DNA of 64,000 nucleotides. It comes from Methylobacterium radiotolerans JCM 2831 (GTDB taxonomy: Bacteria > Pseudomonadota > Alphaproteobacteria > Rhizobiales > Beijerinckiaceae). The notes beneath the pieces are model-generated. The model was not told the DNA's origin and did no database searches. It was given only the letters and a program-made list of their open reading frames with translations. The stretch lies in the NCBI RefSeq assembly GCF_000019725.1, contig NC_010505.1, forward strand, positions 2,220,001 through 2,284,000. Direction: 5' to 3'. How positions within the stretch are numbered: position 1 is the stretch's first letter; each line of letters starts with the position of its first letter. The position numbers were made by a program, and so were the translations under genes. Positions 25,586-35,216 of the stretch are shown in pieces.

Positions 25586-26764
25586 ATGGTCTCTCGTTCC
25601 GTGGCGCCCGCCGCCGCGACCGGCGGCCCGGCGGCATCCCGGCGCATCGGCTCCATCGACGCCCTGCGCGGGCTGGTCATGCTGCTGATGCTCGTCGACC
25701 ACGTGCGGGAGTTCTTCTACCTGCACGCGCAGGTCCGCGACCCGATGGACCTCGCCGCGACGCCGCCCGACCTGTTCCTGACGCGGGCGGCCTCGCACCT
25801 CTGCGCGCCGGTCTTCGTCCTGCTCACCGGCCTCTCGGCCTGCCTCTACGGGCAGAAGCACGGCCGGCGGTCGACCGCCGCCTTCCTGCTCAAGCGCGGG
25901 CTGCTCCTGATCCTGCTGGAGGTGACGCTCGTCAGCTTCGCCTGGGCCGGCAGCGTCCGACCGTCGATCCTCTACCTGCAGGTGATCTGGGTGATCGGCC
26001 TCTGCATGGTGGCGCTGGCCGGGCTCCTCTGGCTGCCGCGGCTCGCCCTCGTGGCCGGGGCCCTGGCGCTGATGCTCGGCCACAACCTGCTCGACGGGAT
26101 CGCGATCCGGGCGGACGAGCCGGGCTACGTGCTCTGGTCGATCCTGCATCAGCGCGGGATGATCGCGCTGCCCTGGGGCGGCCTGGCGCGGACCTCGTAC
26201 CCGCTCCTGCCCTGGATCGGCGTGATCGCGGCGGGCTACGCCCTCGGGCCGCTCTTCGCCGGCGGGGTCGATCCCGCGCGCCGGCGCGCGCGGCTCCTCG
26301 GGCTGGGGGCGGCCGCCCTGGTCGGTTTCCTCGCCCTGCGCGTGCTCAACGGCTACGGCGAACCGGTGCCGTGGCAGCCGGGGGCCACGCCGCTCGCCAC
26401 CGCCCTGTCCTTCGTCAACCTGACCAAGTACCCGCCCTCGGCCGATTTCCTGCTGCTGACGCTCGGGCTCGGCCTCGGCCTGCTGGCGCTGTTCGAGACG
26501 CTGCCGCAGCGGCTCCTGGGCGGCCTGCGCGTCTTCGGCGGCGCGCCGCTGTTCTTCTACCTGCTGCACCTCGCGCTGCTGCGCTTCCTCTACGACGGTG
26601 CCGCGGCGCTGGGCCTCGCCGGAGCGTCGGGACGGGTGGAGGCCGGCTCGCCCCTCGCGCTCTGGCTCATCGCGGCCGCCGTGAGCGTTCCCCTCTGGTT
26701 GGCGTGCCGCGCCATGGTGCGCCTGAAGCGGGCCTCGACCTGGCCGGCCCTGAGCTACCTCTGA
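25586..26764 (+). CDS. DUF1624/HGSNAT-like multi-pass membrane protein
   Basis: This 392-aa protein has about 10 predicted membrane helices. The N-terminal motif RIGSIDALRGLVMLLMLVDH is the signature of the heparan-alpha-glucosaminide acetyltransferase-like (DUF1624) superfamily, whose histidine after the first helix is thought to carry or accept acyl groups. H39-type residues (VDHVREFF) are present. Members probably move acyl groups across the inner membrane onto sugars or other periplasmic acceptors. ATG 25586 is chosen; there is no strong Shine-Dalgarno. It converges with the antiporter gene. A small CCGGTC/GACCGG dyad at 26792-26805 lies between the stops. The acceptor is unknown. Confidence 0.85.
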   Translation: MVSRSVAPAAATGGPAASRRIGSIDALRGLVMLLMLVDHVREFFYLHAQVRDPMDLAATPPDLFLTRAASHLCAPVFVLLTGLSACLYGQKHGRRSTAAFLLKRGLLLILLEVTLVSFAWAGSVRPSILYLQVIWVIGLCMVALAGLLWLPRLALVAGALALMLGHNLLDGIAIRADEPGYVLWSILHQRGMIALPWGGLARTSYPLLPWIGVIAAGYALGPLFAGGVDPARRRARLLGLGAAALVGFLALRVLNGYGEPVPWQPGATPLATALSFVNLTKYPPSADFLLLTLGLGLGLLALFETLPQRLLGGLRVFGGAPLFFYLLHLALLRFLYDGAAALGLAGASGRVEAGSPLALWLIAAAVSVPLWLACRAMVRLKRASTWPALSYL

Positions 26765-26825
26765 CGGCGGCTCCCCGCGCTCCGGCCGGGGCCGGTCACG
26801 ACCGGGCCGCCCTCGTGCTCCCGCG

Positions 26826-28700
26826 TCAGGACAGGTCCGCCCCGTCGCGGTCGTGCTGGTGGCGCAACTCGGGGCTTCCCCTCACCGGCCCGACCGTCCG
26901 TTCCGCGTCGCTCCGGCTCTCCGCGCGGGCCGTGTCGATGAAGACGCGGGCCTCGCCCTCCCGCACGCCGAGACTGCGCAGCGCGTAGAAGGACATGCCG
27001 AGGGCGAGCTCCCGCTCGCCCATCAGCACGAGGCCGACGCCGTCCTCCTCGAGATGGCGTCGCTCCGCCTCGCTGTGCGTGCGGACCACGGTGTCGATCC
27101 CCGGATTGGCCGCGCGCGCGGCCTCGACGAGCCGGCGGGCCTGGTGCGCGTCGGGCGTGGCGACGACGAGCAGGCGCGCCGTGCCGATGCCGGCCGCTTC
27201 GAGGATGCCGGGCGCCGTCGCGTCGCCGAACACGGCCTGCGTGCCCGCCGCGCGCAGGGCCAGCACGCGGCGCCGGTCGCGCTCCACCACGACGTAGGGC
27301 AGGTCCCAGGTCTCCAGCGTCGCGCCGATGCTGCTGCCGACGCGTCCGAAACCGACGATCACGACGTGGTCCCGGCGCGGCGGCTCCCCGCCCGAGACGG
27401 CGACGTCGACCACGCCCTCGCGCTCGAAGCGGGCGGCGAGCTCGGGCCGGTCGGCGAAGGCCTGCTCGATCCGGGCCGCCAGGGCGAAGAAGAGCGGGTT
27501 GAGCGTGATCGACAGCAGGGCTCCGCCCAGGATCAGGTTCCGCCCTTCCTCCGGCAGGAGCTTCAGCGACAGCCCGAGCGACACCAGGATGAAGGAGAAC
27601 TCGCCGATCTGGGCGAGGCTCGCGGCGATCGTCAGGGCCGTGCCCAGCGGGTGCCGGAAGGCCAGCACGATGGCGACCGCCGCCAGGGACTTGCCCACCA
27701 TGATCACGCCGAGCACCGCCAGGACCGAGAGCGGCGCGCGCAGGAGGATGCCCGGATCGAACAGCATGCCGACGGAGACGAAGAACAGGACCGCGAAGGC
27801 GTCCTGCAGCGGCAGCGAGTCGGCGGCCGCCTTGTGGCTGAGATCGGACTCGGCGAGCACCATCCCGGCGAAGAACGCCCCGAGCGCGAAGGAGACTCCG
27901 AACAGCTCCGCCGAGCCGAAGGCGATGCCCAGGGCCAGGGCCAGGACCGCCAGGGTGAACAGCTCCCGCGAGCCGGTGCGCGCCGCCTGATCGAGCAGCC
28001 AGGGCACGAAGCGGCGTCCGCCGACCAGCATCAGCGCCGCGAAGACGGCGACCTTGGCGAGCGTCAGAGCGACGGTCAGCGCGAGGCTCTGCGCGCGGTC
28101 GGGTCCGACGAGCTGGGCCACGAGGTCCGTGAGCGCGTGGGCCGTGCCGTGCCCGAGGCCGCGGGCCTCGCCGCCGAGCGAAGGCGCGAGGGCGGGCAGG
28201 ACCACGAGGGTCAGCACCATCGCCAGATCCTCGACGATGAGCCAGCCCACCGCGATGCGGCCGTTATCCGTGTCGAGGAGGCCGCGCTCCTCCAGCGCGC
28301 GGAGCAGGACGACCGTGCTCGCGACGGAGAGGGCGAGGCCGAAGACCAGGCCCTGGCCGAGGGTCCAGCCCCAGGCGAGGGCCAGGCCGATGCCCATGGC
28401 GGTCGCCGCCGCGATCTGCACCACCGCGCCGGGCAGGGCGATGGCGCGCACGGCCATCAGGTCCTTGAAGGAGAAGTGCAGCCCGACCCCGAACATCAGC
28501 AGGATGACGCCGATCTCCGCGAGCTGGCCCGTGAGGTTGCTGTCGCCCACGAAGCCCGGCGTGTAGGGGCCGACGAGGACGCCCGCGACCAGGTAGCCGA
28601 CCAGAGGCGGCAGCCTGAGGCGCTGCGCGACCATCCCGCAGATGAAGGCGAGGGTCAGCCCGAGGGCGATGACGGCGATCAGTTCGGTCGCGTGCGGCAC
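26826..28700 (-). CDS. ybaL: YbaL-type cation:proton antiporter (CPA2) with TrkA-N domain
   Basis: This is a 624-aa protein. The N-terminal 12-13 membrane segments (about residues 1-410) form a Kef/CPA2 exchanger, and a cytosolic RCK/TrkA-N domain follows (about 440-560, VIVGFGRVGSSIGATLE). The match to E. coli YbaL extends through PLVGYLVAGVLVGP, LMFGVGLHFSFKDLM and the SFALGAFFAGMVLAESDLSH region, and through ASLAQIGEF. It probably exports K+ or Na+ in exchange for protons under stress, gated by a nucleotide bound to the RCK domain. It is monocistronic. A tail of about 60 residues beyond the RCK domain is not conserved in YbaL. Confidence 0.92.
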   Translation of the reverse strand: MPHATELIAVIALGLTLAFICGMVAQRLRLPPLVGYLVAGVLVGPYTPGFVGDSNLTGQLAEIGVILLMFGVGLHFSFKDLMAVRAIALPGAVVQIAAATAMGIGLALAWGWTLGQGLVFGLALSVASTVVLLRALEERGLLDTDNGRIAVGWLIVEDLAMVLTLVVLPALAPSLGGEARGLGHGTAHALTDLVAQLVGPDRAQSLALTVALTLAKVAVFAALMLVGGRRFVPWLLDQAARTGSRELFTLAVLALALGIAFGSAELFGVSFALGAFFAGMVLAESDLSHKAAADSLPLQDAFAVLFFVSVGMLFDPGILLRAPLSVLAVLGVIMVGKSLAAVAIVLAFRHPLGTALTIAASLAQIGEFSFILVSLGLSLKLLPEEGRNLILGGALLSITLNPLFFALAARIEQAFADRPELAARFEREGVVDVAVSGGEPPRRDHVVIVGFGRVGSSIGATLETWDLPYVVVERDRRRVLALRAAGTQAVFGDATAPGILEAAGIGTARLLVVATPDAHQARRLVEAARAANPGIDTVVRTHSEAERRHLEEDGVGLVLMGERELALGMSFYALRSLGVREGEARVFIDTARAESRSDAERTVGPVRGSPELRHQHDRDGADLS

Positions 28701-29202
28701 AGGGTCTTCACCTCCGAGGGGCGATGCGGGTCGGGCGGAGCGAGCCTTCTCGACTGGCGAACGCGATTCAACCCTCTTCCGGCCGAACAGCTGTGCGGAT
28801 CGCCGTCAGCGATCGCCGCGTCCCATCCGGGCGTTGCGAGACCGCCGGCCGCCGCGCCGCGATGGTCGGGCGGCGTGCGGTCCCGCGACGGGGCGGCCGG
28901 CGCCGCCCGCGTCTCCAATCGCGGCCATCGTGCAGGGATCCGGCGCGCGGTCGCGGGCCGAGGCGGGTCGGGGCGGGACGATCGGCCGGGACCCGGCACC
29001 CGCGGCTTCACCGCTGCCGCGACCGGGCGCCGTCGGAGGCCGTGCCACATGCGCATGTGTCCGGTGGTGCCCGCGACCGGCGGCGCGGCCGCTGCGTGCC
29101 CCGCCCCGCGGGTCGCGGGCCGGCCCGCGCCGGAGGGAGAGACGCCGCCGGCCGACGCGGATGCAGGCGCGTGGCCGGTCTCCGGCAGGGCCGGCGATGG
29201 AC
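28701..29202. other. Intergenic region without a supported gene
   Basis: These 502 bp lie upstream of the antiporter gene and downstream of a small membrane-protein gene. Several long frames cross the region on both strands, but none shows domains, a Shine-Dalgarno or normal composition. A perfect 14-bp palindrome CACATGCGCATGTG at 29046-29059 is the only notable element. Confidence 0.5.
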
Positions 29203-29406
29203 CTAAGATCCGGGGAGGATCGACGCGAGATCCGTGAAGCCCTGCGCCTCGCTCGTGAACAGGGCCACGAGCAGCAAGCACAGGCCGCCGAGGAGCGCGA
29301 CCCCGGCCGTGGCGCCGACCAGATCCGACGTCCGAATGGCCGGCTCGGCTCGCCGGCTGAACAGCAAGGCTCGCCCTCTGCGAGTGTTCGGATACGTGCG
29401 GCCCAC
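29203..29406 (-). CDS. Small single-pass membrane protein (67 aa)
   Basis: GTG 29406 is preceded by GGGAGG at 6 nt, the best Shine-Dalgarno in this stretch. The product has a basic N-terminus (RTYPNTRRGRALLFSRRA), then one membrane helix (LVGATAGVALLGGLCLLLVALF) and a short C-terminal tail. By the positive-inside rule the N-terminus would stay in the cytoplasm. No family is recognised. It is separated from neighbours by long gaps, so it is probably its own transcript. Confidence 0.6.
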   Translation of the reverse strand: MGRTYPNTRRGRALLFSRRAEPAIRTSDLVGATAGVALLGGLCLLLVALFTSEAQGFTDLASILPGS

Positions 29407-29704
29407 GTGCTGCCTCCCGAAATCGAGGCCCCCTGTATTAACGGTCCCATCATCGGGTCTTCATCCGCGCGCGCGCGGCGGTCTGCGGCGGGGATTGTGA
29501 AACGCGTGCGCTCACGCACGCTCTCGGTCTGCAGAGAAGATCGGTTGATCTTCCGGAAAATGTCCGGTTCTTCAGGATGTCCCGTGGCGGACCGCATCGC
29601 GCGGTCCGGGCACGCGGATCGACGCGGCGGCTGATCCCGTCCCGACCGGGCCGCCCGACGGAGCCGTGCCGCTCCCGGCGGCGGTGCCTTCGGAGGGCGC
29701 CGGG
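29407..29704. other. Intergenic region with hairpins
   Basis: There is no gene. GCGTGCG/CGCACGC (29504-29521) and GAAGATC/GATCTTC (29536-29553, GGTT loop) are perfect 7-bp hairpins. The stretch at 29430-29600 is less GC-rich than its neighbours and probably carries the promoter of the 67-aa gene and the end of the HD-domain transcript. Confidence 0.4.
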
Positions 29705-30253
29705 CTAACGCGGCCTGTCGCCTTCGACCGTCGTCGGCGAACCGAGCCAGCCCTTCGCCGCGGCCGCTGTGCGCAGGCTGGCCTTGGCCGGTTCGTACTT
29801 GAGGATGAGCTGCTCCCGAGTCTCCGCGGCGAGGAGCGCCAGACGCCCGGGATCCGAATTGTCCTCCAGGTCGGCGAGCTTCACGAGCGTGGCCCGAAGG
29901 GTGCCCACCTTCGCGATGTTGTTGATCCAGGCCGCGTAGGTGACGCGCCCACCGGGCTTCGTGAGCATGGCGACCGAGGTCAGCACGTTGTCGCTGAAGC
30001 CCTCTTTGGCCAAGTGGCCGAACCCGTAGCTGGTATCCTCGACCACATCGTGCAGCCATGCGGCTTGCACCGCCTCGTCCCGCTCCAGATCGGACCAGGA
30101 CGGGCACCCTTCCGACAGCCTGAGCACGCCGGCAACGACCCGCGCCAGATGCTCGATGTACGGCCTGCCGGCTTTGTCGACTTGGCCTCGGTGGACGACG
30201 GTGGCCACCGTCTGGGCATCGGCCGCGGTCCGGCGGAGGGGCGGCAGGATCAC
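29705..30253 (-). CDS. Small HD-domain phosphohydrolase-like protein
   Basis: This is a 182-aa protein resembling the hydrolase half of RelA/SpoT enzymes. HRGQVDKAGRPYIEHLARV at residues 21-39 supplies the first histidine region, WLHDVVEDT is the HD metal motif, and KLADLEDNSDPGRL matches the SpoT-type LADRxHNMRT block. Members of this short HD group hydrolyse nucleotides such as ppGpp-like compounds. Whether this one acts on (p)ppGpp is not decided. GTG 30253 is used, with AAAGGA upstream overlapping a short out-of-frame ATG. There is no synthetase domain. Confidence 0.82.
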   Translation of the reverse strand: MILPPLRRTAADAQTVATVVHRGQVDKAGRPYIEHLARVVAGVLRLSEGCPSWSDLERDEAVQAAWLHDVVEDTSYGFGHLAKEGFSDNVLTSVAMLTKPGGRVTYAAWINNIAKVGTLRATLVKLADLEDNSDPGRLALLAAETREQLILKYEPAKASLRTAAAAKGWLGSPTTVEGDRPR

Positions 30254-30308
30254 GCGCTCATCCTTTCACCGGATGTGCCAGCGGGGCGGTCCGGGCCATG
30301 TACCGCGC

Positions 30309-30509
30309 TCAGCCCGACACGAACAGCATCATCATCCGCGCCGCCGCCGCGATCTGCTCGACGGAGGCTTCCGGCATGTCGGCAACCACCTTCTCGACGA
30401 TGCTCCGGGCGATGCCATCGCAGAGGCCGACGCCCAGCGCGAACGTGCTGAGACGAACCAGCACGCTCTCGGCGATCTTCGTCCGCTTCTGATCGGGCAC
30501 GTCGCTCAT
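30309..30509 (-). CDS. Small protein of unknown function (66 aa)
   Basis: ATG 30509 opens a 66-residue, helical, soluble product (KRTKIAESVLVRLSTFALGVGL then IVEKVVADMPEASVEQIAAAARMMML). Composition and amphipathic spacing look protein-like and the codon third positions are GC-rich. No strong Shine-Dalgarno is seen. It lies 55 bp before the HD-domain gene on the same strand and may share its transcript. I do not recognise the family. Confidence 0.5.
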   Translation of the reverse strand: MSDVPDQKRTKIAESVLVRLSTFALGVGLCDGIARSIVEKVVADMPEASVEQIAAAARMMMLFVSG

Positions 30510-30726
30510 GTCGGTCTCGGAAAGCCCATGATGACCGCGGCCATCACCCTCGTGCGGCGAAGCCCCGGCGCGGTGGCGGTGTCGGCGCGCAGGCTCCTCG
30601 CCGGAGGGCGCCGGCGCCGGAGGACGTTCGGGCCAGAGCGGATTTCCGCGCCGCGGGCAAACGCCACGCGCGACCCGGCCGCCCGCTCAATCCCGGTCCC
30701 GAAGGTCCTGTTTCCCTTGGGAAATT

Positions 30727-30801
<75 letters not shown>

Positions 30802-30883
30802 AGGTGAGCGGAGGCTGTCTAGACGCCGCGCCCGCCCCTGGCAAGCGGCGGATCGCGGCCGTCCGGCGCCCGCCAGCCGCGGC

Positions 30884-32461
30884 TCAGCGGCGCTCGGGCG
30901 TGCCGTCGATCCGGCGGGGCAGGCCCAGCGGGTTGGCGGCCTGGAGCGCGGCCGGCAGCAGCGCGTCGGGAACGTCCTGATAGCTCACCGGCCGCAGGAA
31001 TCGGTCGATCGCGAGACTGCCCACCGAGGTCGTGCGCCCGTCCGAGGTCGCCGGATAGGGGCCGCCATGCACCATGGCGTGCGCCACCTCGACGCCGGTC
31101 CCGAACCCGTCCACCAGGATCCGGCCGACGCGGCGCTCCAGGAGCGGCAGCAGGTCGCGCGCGGCCGCGTGATCCTCCGGCGCGAGGTGCAGCGAGGCGG
31201 TGAGCTGGCCCTCCAGGCGCTCCAGAACCGCCCGCATCGCGGCGAAGTCCGCGCAGCGCACCACGAGCCCCGAGGCGCCGAACATCTCCTCCTGCAGCTC
31301 GGGATCCGCCAGGAACACGTCCGAGTCCGCGGCGAACAGGGTGGCCCGGCCCTGGGTCGCCCCGCCCTCCGCACCCTCGGCGATGCGGGTGACGGCGGCG
31401 TGGCCGGCCACCCGCGCCACGGCCTCGCGGTAGGCGCGCTGGATGCCGGGCGTCAGCATGGTCGCGGCCGGGCTCTCGCGCAGGGCCGCGCCGGCAGCCT
31501 CCAGGAAGGCGTCGAGGCCCGGGCCCGGCAGCGCCAGGATCAGGCCGGGATTGGTGCAGAACTGCCCGGCGCCCAGCGTCAGCGAGGCCGCGAACGCCTT
31601 GCCGATCGCCGCGCCGCGCGCGGCGAGCGCGCCGGGGAACAGCAGCACCGGGTTGATGCTGCTCATCTCGGCGTAGACCGGGATCGGCGACGGGCGGCCG
31701 GCCGCGATCGCCATCAGGGCGGTGCCGCCCCGGCGCGAGCCCGTGAAGCCGACGGCGGCGATCCGGGGATCGGCCACCAGCCCCTGCCCGATCGACTGGC
31801 CGGCATCGAACAGCAGCGAGAAGGTCCCCTCCGGCAGGCCGCAGGCGGCCACCGCCTTCTGGATGGCGCGGCCGACGAGCTCCGAGGTGCCGGGATGGGC
31901 GGGATGGGCCTTGACCACCACCGGGCAGCCCGCCGCCAGGGCCGAGGCGGTGTCGCCGCCCGCCACCGAGAAGGCCAGCGGGAAGTTCGAGGCGCCGAAC
32001 ACCGCCACCGGGCCGACGGCGATCCGGCGCAGGCGCAGGTCCGGCCGGGGCAGCGGCTTGCGGTCCGGCAGCGCCGGGTCGATCCGCGCCTCGACGTAGC
32101 TGCCCTCGCGGACGACGCCGGCGAACAGGCGCAGCTGGCCGACCGTCCGGGCGCGCTCGCCCTCGATCCGCGGCCGGGGCAGCCCCGTCTCGGCCATGCA
32201 GCGGGTGACGAGGTCGTCCCCGATGTCCAGGATGTTCGCGGCGATCGCCTCCAGGAAGCCGGCCCGCGCCTCCGGATCGGTCTCGCGGAAGGTGTCGAAC
32301 GCGGCCTCGGCGAGCGCGCAGGCCCGGTCGAGGTCGCCCCGGTCCGCGCCCGGGAAATCCGGCTCCAGGGCCCGTCCGGTGGCCGCCTCCACGGCCCGGA
32401 AGGCCGCCTCGGTGCCGCGCCGCGCCTCGGCGCCGATCAGGTTCTCGCCGCGCAGGGTCAT
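30884..32461 (-). CDS. NADP-dependent aldehyde dehydrogenase, 2,5-dioxovalerate (KGSA) dehydrogenase type
   Basis: This is a 525-aa member of the ALDH superfamily, close in layout to alpha-ketoglutaric semialdehyde dehydrogenases of pentose and galactarate catabolism. The catalytic cysteine is C302 ([12 protein letters not shown]) and the general base E265 ([11 protein letters not shown]). The Rossmann region has [18 protein letters not shown] and [12 protein letters not shown]. The usual end reaction is 2,5-dioxopentanoate to 2-oxoglutarate, but some members oxidise glycolaldehyde or succinic semialdehyde. It is the second gene after the ThDP enzyme (61-bp gap) in the minus-strand arm of the sugar-acid cluster, so it should be under the same GntR operator. 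Confidence 0.88.
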   Translation of the reverse strand: MTLRGENLIGAEARRGTEAAFRAVEAATGRALEPDFPGADRGDLDRACALAEAAFDTFRETDPEARAGFLEAIAANILDIGDDLVTRCMAETGLPRPRIEGERARTVGQLRLFAGVVREGSYVEARIDPALPDRKPLPRPDLRLRRIAVGPVAVFGASNFPLAFSVAGGDTASALAAGCPVVVKAHPAHPGTSELVGRAIQKAVAACGLPEGTFSLLFDAGQSIGQGLVADPRIAAVGFTGSRRGGTALMAIAAGRPSPIPVYAEMSSINPVLLFPGALAARGAAIGKAFAASLTLGAGQFCTNPGLILALPGPGLDAFLEAAGAALRESPAATMLTPGIQRAYREAVARVAGHAAVTRIAEGAEGGATQGRATLFAADSDVFLADPELQEEMFGASGLVVRCADFAAMRAVLERLEGQLTASLHLAPEDHAAARDLLPLLERRVGRILVDGFGTGVEVAHAMVHGGPYPATSDGRTTSVGSLAIDRFLRPVSYQDVPDALLPAALQAANPLGLPRRIDGTPERR

Positions 32462-32522
32462 GAGCTGCTCCTCTCGATAGGGTGTGCGGGCGGGGCCGCA
32501 CCGGGACGGCGCGTGCGGGCGG

Positions 32523-34193
32523 TCAGCCCCGCTGCGCCGCCAGGGCCTTCTCGCGGATAGCCGCGAGGGTCATGGTCGGGGTGAGCGCCTCGGGATCGAC
32601 GAGGCAGTGGATCATCGCCGGCAGCCCGGAGGCGAGGCCGCGCTCGAAGGCGGGGGCGAACTCCTCGGTGCGCTCCACGCGCTCGCCGTGGCCGCCGCAG
32701 GCGCGGGCGAGGGCCGCGAAGTCGGGGTTGCGCAGCTCCGTCGCCGAGACGCGGCCGGGATACTCGCGCTCTTGGTGCATCCGGATCGTGCCGTACATGC
32801 CGTTGTCGAGCACGACCACCACGACGGCGATCCCGTACTGCACGGCGGTGGCGAATTCCTGCACGGTCATCATCACGTCGCCGTCGCCGGCCAGCGCCAC
32901 GACGATCCGCTCCGGGCGGCTGCGCTTGGCCATCACGGCGGCCGGCAGCCCGTAGCCCATGGAGCCGGAGGTCGGCGCGAGCTGCGTGCCGAAGGCGCGG
33001 AACCGGTAGTAGCGGTGGACCCAGGTGGCGAAGTTGCCGGCGCCGTTGCAGATCACCGCGTCCGGCGGCAGCCGCTCGCGCAGCCAGGTGATCGCCGCGC
33101 CGTACTGGAACGCGCCGGGCTTCGGCTCCGGCGTCTCGGACCACGCGCGGTAGGCGGCGTGGGCCTCGGCGGCGCGGCCGGTCCCGGTGGCCTCGAAATC
33201 CGGCAGGACCGCGCAGAAGGTCTCGGGCGCCGCCTCGATCGCCAGCGCCGGCTGGTAGACCCGGCCGAGCTCCGCCGCGTCGGCGTGGACGTGGACCAGC
33301 GGCAGGCCGGGATCGGGGATGCCGAGCAGGCCGTAGGATTGCGCGGGCATCTCGGAGAGGCGGCCGCCCACCATCAGCAGCAGGTCGGCCTCCCGGATCC
33401 GGGCGAGCAGCGCCGGATTCGGCCCGATCCCGAGCTCGCCCGCGAAGTTCGGGTGGTCGGCGGGGAAGAGCTGAGCCCGCCGGAACGAGACCGCCACCGG
33501 CAGGTCGTGGCGCTCGGCCCAGGCGGCCATGGCGGCGACGGCGCCCGGCGTCCAGCGGGATCCGCCCAGCAGCACCACCGGCCGCCGCGCCTCCGCCAGC
33601 ATCGCCCGCAGGCGCGCGACGTCATCCCCGGACGGGGCCGGCGCGGCCGGAACGACGCGCGGCGCGTCCGGCACGGCCGCGACGTCGTCGAGCATGTCCT
33701 CCGGCAGGGCGACCACGACGGGGCCCGGGCGGCCCTGCATCGCGACCCGGAAGGCCCGGGCGAGGATCTCCGGGATGCGCGCGGCGTCGTCGATCTCCAC
33801 CGCCCACTTGGCGACGCCGCCGAACATCTGCCGGTAATCGACCTCCTGGAACGCCTCGCGATCCCGCATCCGCCGGGCGATCTGGCCGACGAACAGGATC
33901 ATCGGCGTCGAATCCTGGCGGGCGATGTGCACGCCGGCGGAGGCGTTGGTGGCGCCGGGCCCCCGGGTGACGAAGCAGATGCCCGGGCGGCCCGTGAGCT
34001 TGCCGGCGGCCTCCGCCATGATCGCCGCGCCGCCCTCCTGCCGGCAGACCAGCACGTCGATACCGCTGTCGCGCAGGGCGTCGAGCACCGCGAGGTAGCT
34101 CTCGCCGGGGACGCAGGTCACGCGCTCGACACCCTGCGCTCGGAGCTGATCGACGAGCACCTGCGCGCCGGTGCGTGGGGGCAATCCGCTCAA
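32523..34193 (-). CDS. Thiamine-diphosphate-dependent enzyme, acetolactate synthase-like family
   Basis: This is a 556-aa enzyme with the Pyr, central and PP domains of the acetolactate synthase/glyoxylate carboligase family. The activating glutamate is E53 ([12 protein letters not shown]). The ThDP/Mg motif starts at GDG 436-438 and ends at N464 (VVVVLDN). It is unlikely to make branched-chain amino acids. It sits in a sugar-acid operon, lacks an IlvH partner, and has [18 protein letters not shown], as in catabolic relatives. A 2-oxoacid decarboxylase, carboligase or C-C lyase role is expected, and the substrate is open. Its promoter (TTGACC, 16 nt, TATCCT) is followed by the GntR operator copy at 34275. 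Confidence 0.88.
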   Translation of the reverse strand: MSGLPPRTGAQVLVDQLRAQGVERVTCVPGESYLAVLDALRDSGIDVLVCRQEGGAAIMAEAAGKLTGRPGICFVTRGPGATNASAGVHIARQDSTPMILFVGQIARRMRDREAFQEVDYRQMFGGVAKWAVEIDDAARIPEILARAFRVAMQGRPGPVVVALPEDMLDDVAAVPDAPRVVPAAPAPSGDDVARLRAMLAEARRPVVLLGGSRWTPGAVAAMAAWAERHDLPVAVSFRRAQLFPADHPNFAGELGIGPNPALLARIREADLLLMVGGRLSEMPAQSYGLLGIPDPGLPLVHVHADAAELGRVYQPALAIEAAPETFCAVLPDFEATGTGRAAEAHAAYRAWSETPEPKPGAFQYGAAITWLRERLPPDAVICNGAGNFATWVHRYYRFRAFGTQLAPTSGSMGYGLPAAVMAKRSRPERIVVALAGDGDVMMTVQEFATAVQYGIAVVVVVLDNGMYGTIRMHQEREYPGRVSATELRNPDFAALARACGGHGERVERTEEFAPAFERGLASGLPAMIHCLVDPEALTPTMTLAAIREKALAAQRG

Positions 34194-34274
34194 GCCGTTC
34201 CTCCCTGGCGCTCGGGCCGCATCCGGGGCGTGGTGCCGGGATCGGCCGTGGATCCGCCCGCCGCTGAGCTGCGT

Positions 34275-34318
34275 CTGATATCCCAGTTTCAGGATAGGGA
34301 CGGGTTCGGGGCGGTCAA
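34275..34318 (-). promoter_or_regulatory. Promoter and GntR operator copy A (ThDP enzyme/ALDH operon)
   Basis: On the minus strand: -35 TTGACC (34318-34313), 16-nt spacer, -10 TATCCT (34296-34291), 5 nt, then TGGGATATCAG (34285-34275). The same 11-mer lies in the same orientation and at nearly the same distance from the -10 of the divergent rraA promoter. It would overlap the transcription start, so a bound protein should repress. Confidence 0.65.
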
Positions 34319-34322
34319 CCTG

Positions 34323-35024
34323 TCAGACGAGGGGCCGCCGGTCGAGGGCCCGGCGGGTCATCTGGTCGAGAAAGTCGAACAGCGTCCCGATCCCGGCAAG
34401 GGCCGTACCCGCGTCCCGCGCCGCGATGCCCGACACGATCGCCGCGTGGATCGCGGCGCAGTCCGGGAAGCTCGCCGACGGCTCGTAGGTGTACCAGAAC
34501 CGTCGCGACTGCGCGTGGAGCGCCGCCATGGTGCCGGTGAGCGTCGGGTTGTGGGCGGCGCCGACCAGGCCCTCGTGCAGGGCGCGCTTGTGCCGGAAAT
34601 ACGCTTCTCGATCACGGGCCTCCGCGGTGCTGCGCAGCCCGCCGACGCAGTCCAGCAGCCGCGCCACGTCGGCCTCGGTGGCGCGCGCGATGGCGCAGCG
34701 GGCCACGGTCTCGTCGAGGGGGCGCCGCACCTCCAGCAGTTCGAGGTGCTTGATGATGTCGACCTGGGTGACGAGGACGCCGCGGCGCGGGTGGACCTCC
34801 ACGAACCCGATCGTCTTCAGCCGCGCCAGCGCCTCGCGGACCGGGGTCCGGCCGAGGCCCAGCTCGGCGCCGAGTTCGCCCTCTGAGACCATGGCGCCGG
34901 GCGCGAGGCGGCGGGTGATGATCATCTGCTCGATGGCGTCGTAGGCGGTCTCGGCGAGCGAGCGCGGCCTCGGCGCGTCCGCCGGCGTCGCGCGCCCGCG
35001 GCCCGCAAATTCCAATCCGGCCAA
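34323..35024 (-). CDS. GntR-family (FadR subfamily) transcriptional regulator of the sugar-acid cluster
   Basis: The winged-helix domain (YDAIEQMIITRRLAPGAMVSEGELGAELGLGRTPVREAL region) is followed by an all-helical FCD ligand domain (about residues 110-225). Its metal-binding residues appear in RRPLDETVAR, FRHKRALHEGL and AAIHAAIVSGI, which is typical for sensing sugar acids or other organic acids. TTG 35024 (after GGGGAAG) gives 233 aa. An upstream TTG at 35078 would add 18 residues. It sits between the two divergent arms of the catabolic cluster, each of which carries the same 11-bp motif. It is therefore the probable repressor of both arms and possibly of itself. Confidence 0.88.
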   Translation of the reverse strand: MAGLEFAGRGRATPADAPRPRSLAETAYDAIEQMIITRRLAPGAMVSEGELGAELGLGRTPVREALARLKTIGFVEVHPRRGVLVTQVDIIKHLELLEVRRPLDETVARCAIARATEADVARLLDCVGGLRSTAEARDREAYFRHKRALHEGLVGAAHNPTLTGTMAALHAQSRRFWYTYEPSASFPDCAAIHAAIVSGIAARDAGTALAGIGTLFDFLDQMTRRALDRRPLV

Positions 35025-35071
35025 GGACTTCCCCGTCGATATGTGCCCGTATCCGTCGCAACCTGCGCCGG

Positions 35072-35118
35072 TTGACAATGGCGCCGCGCGGCGCGTTACT
35101 CAAGACTTGGGATATCAG
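35072..35118 (+). promoter_or_regulatory. Promoter and GntR operator copy B (rraA operon)
   Basis: On the plus strand: -35 TTGACA (35072-35077, perfect consensus), 18-nt spacer, a weak -10 TTACTC (35096-35101), 6 nt, then TGGGATATCAG (35108-35118), identical over 11 bases to copy A. Initiation would fall at the operator. Confidence 0.65.
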
Positions 35119-35216
35119 TCTGCGCGCAGCGCGGGCAGGAGCCAAGGCCGGCGCAAGCGACGGGTGATTGTCACCGTTGCCGGGCGTGGAGACCGAGGCC
35201 CGGGGAGGAGAAGCGG

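Noticed and set aside
29046..29059. Perfect 14-bp palindrome CACATGCGCATGTG as an operator
   Set aside because: A few palindromes of this size are expected by chance in 64 kb, and it is not close to a supported promoter.
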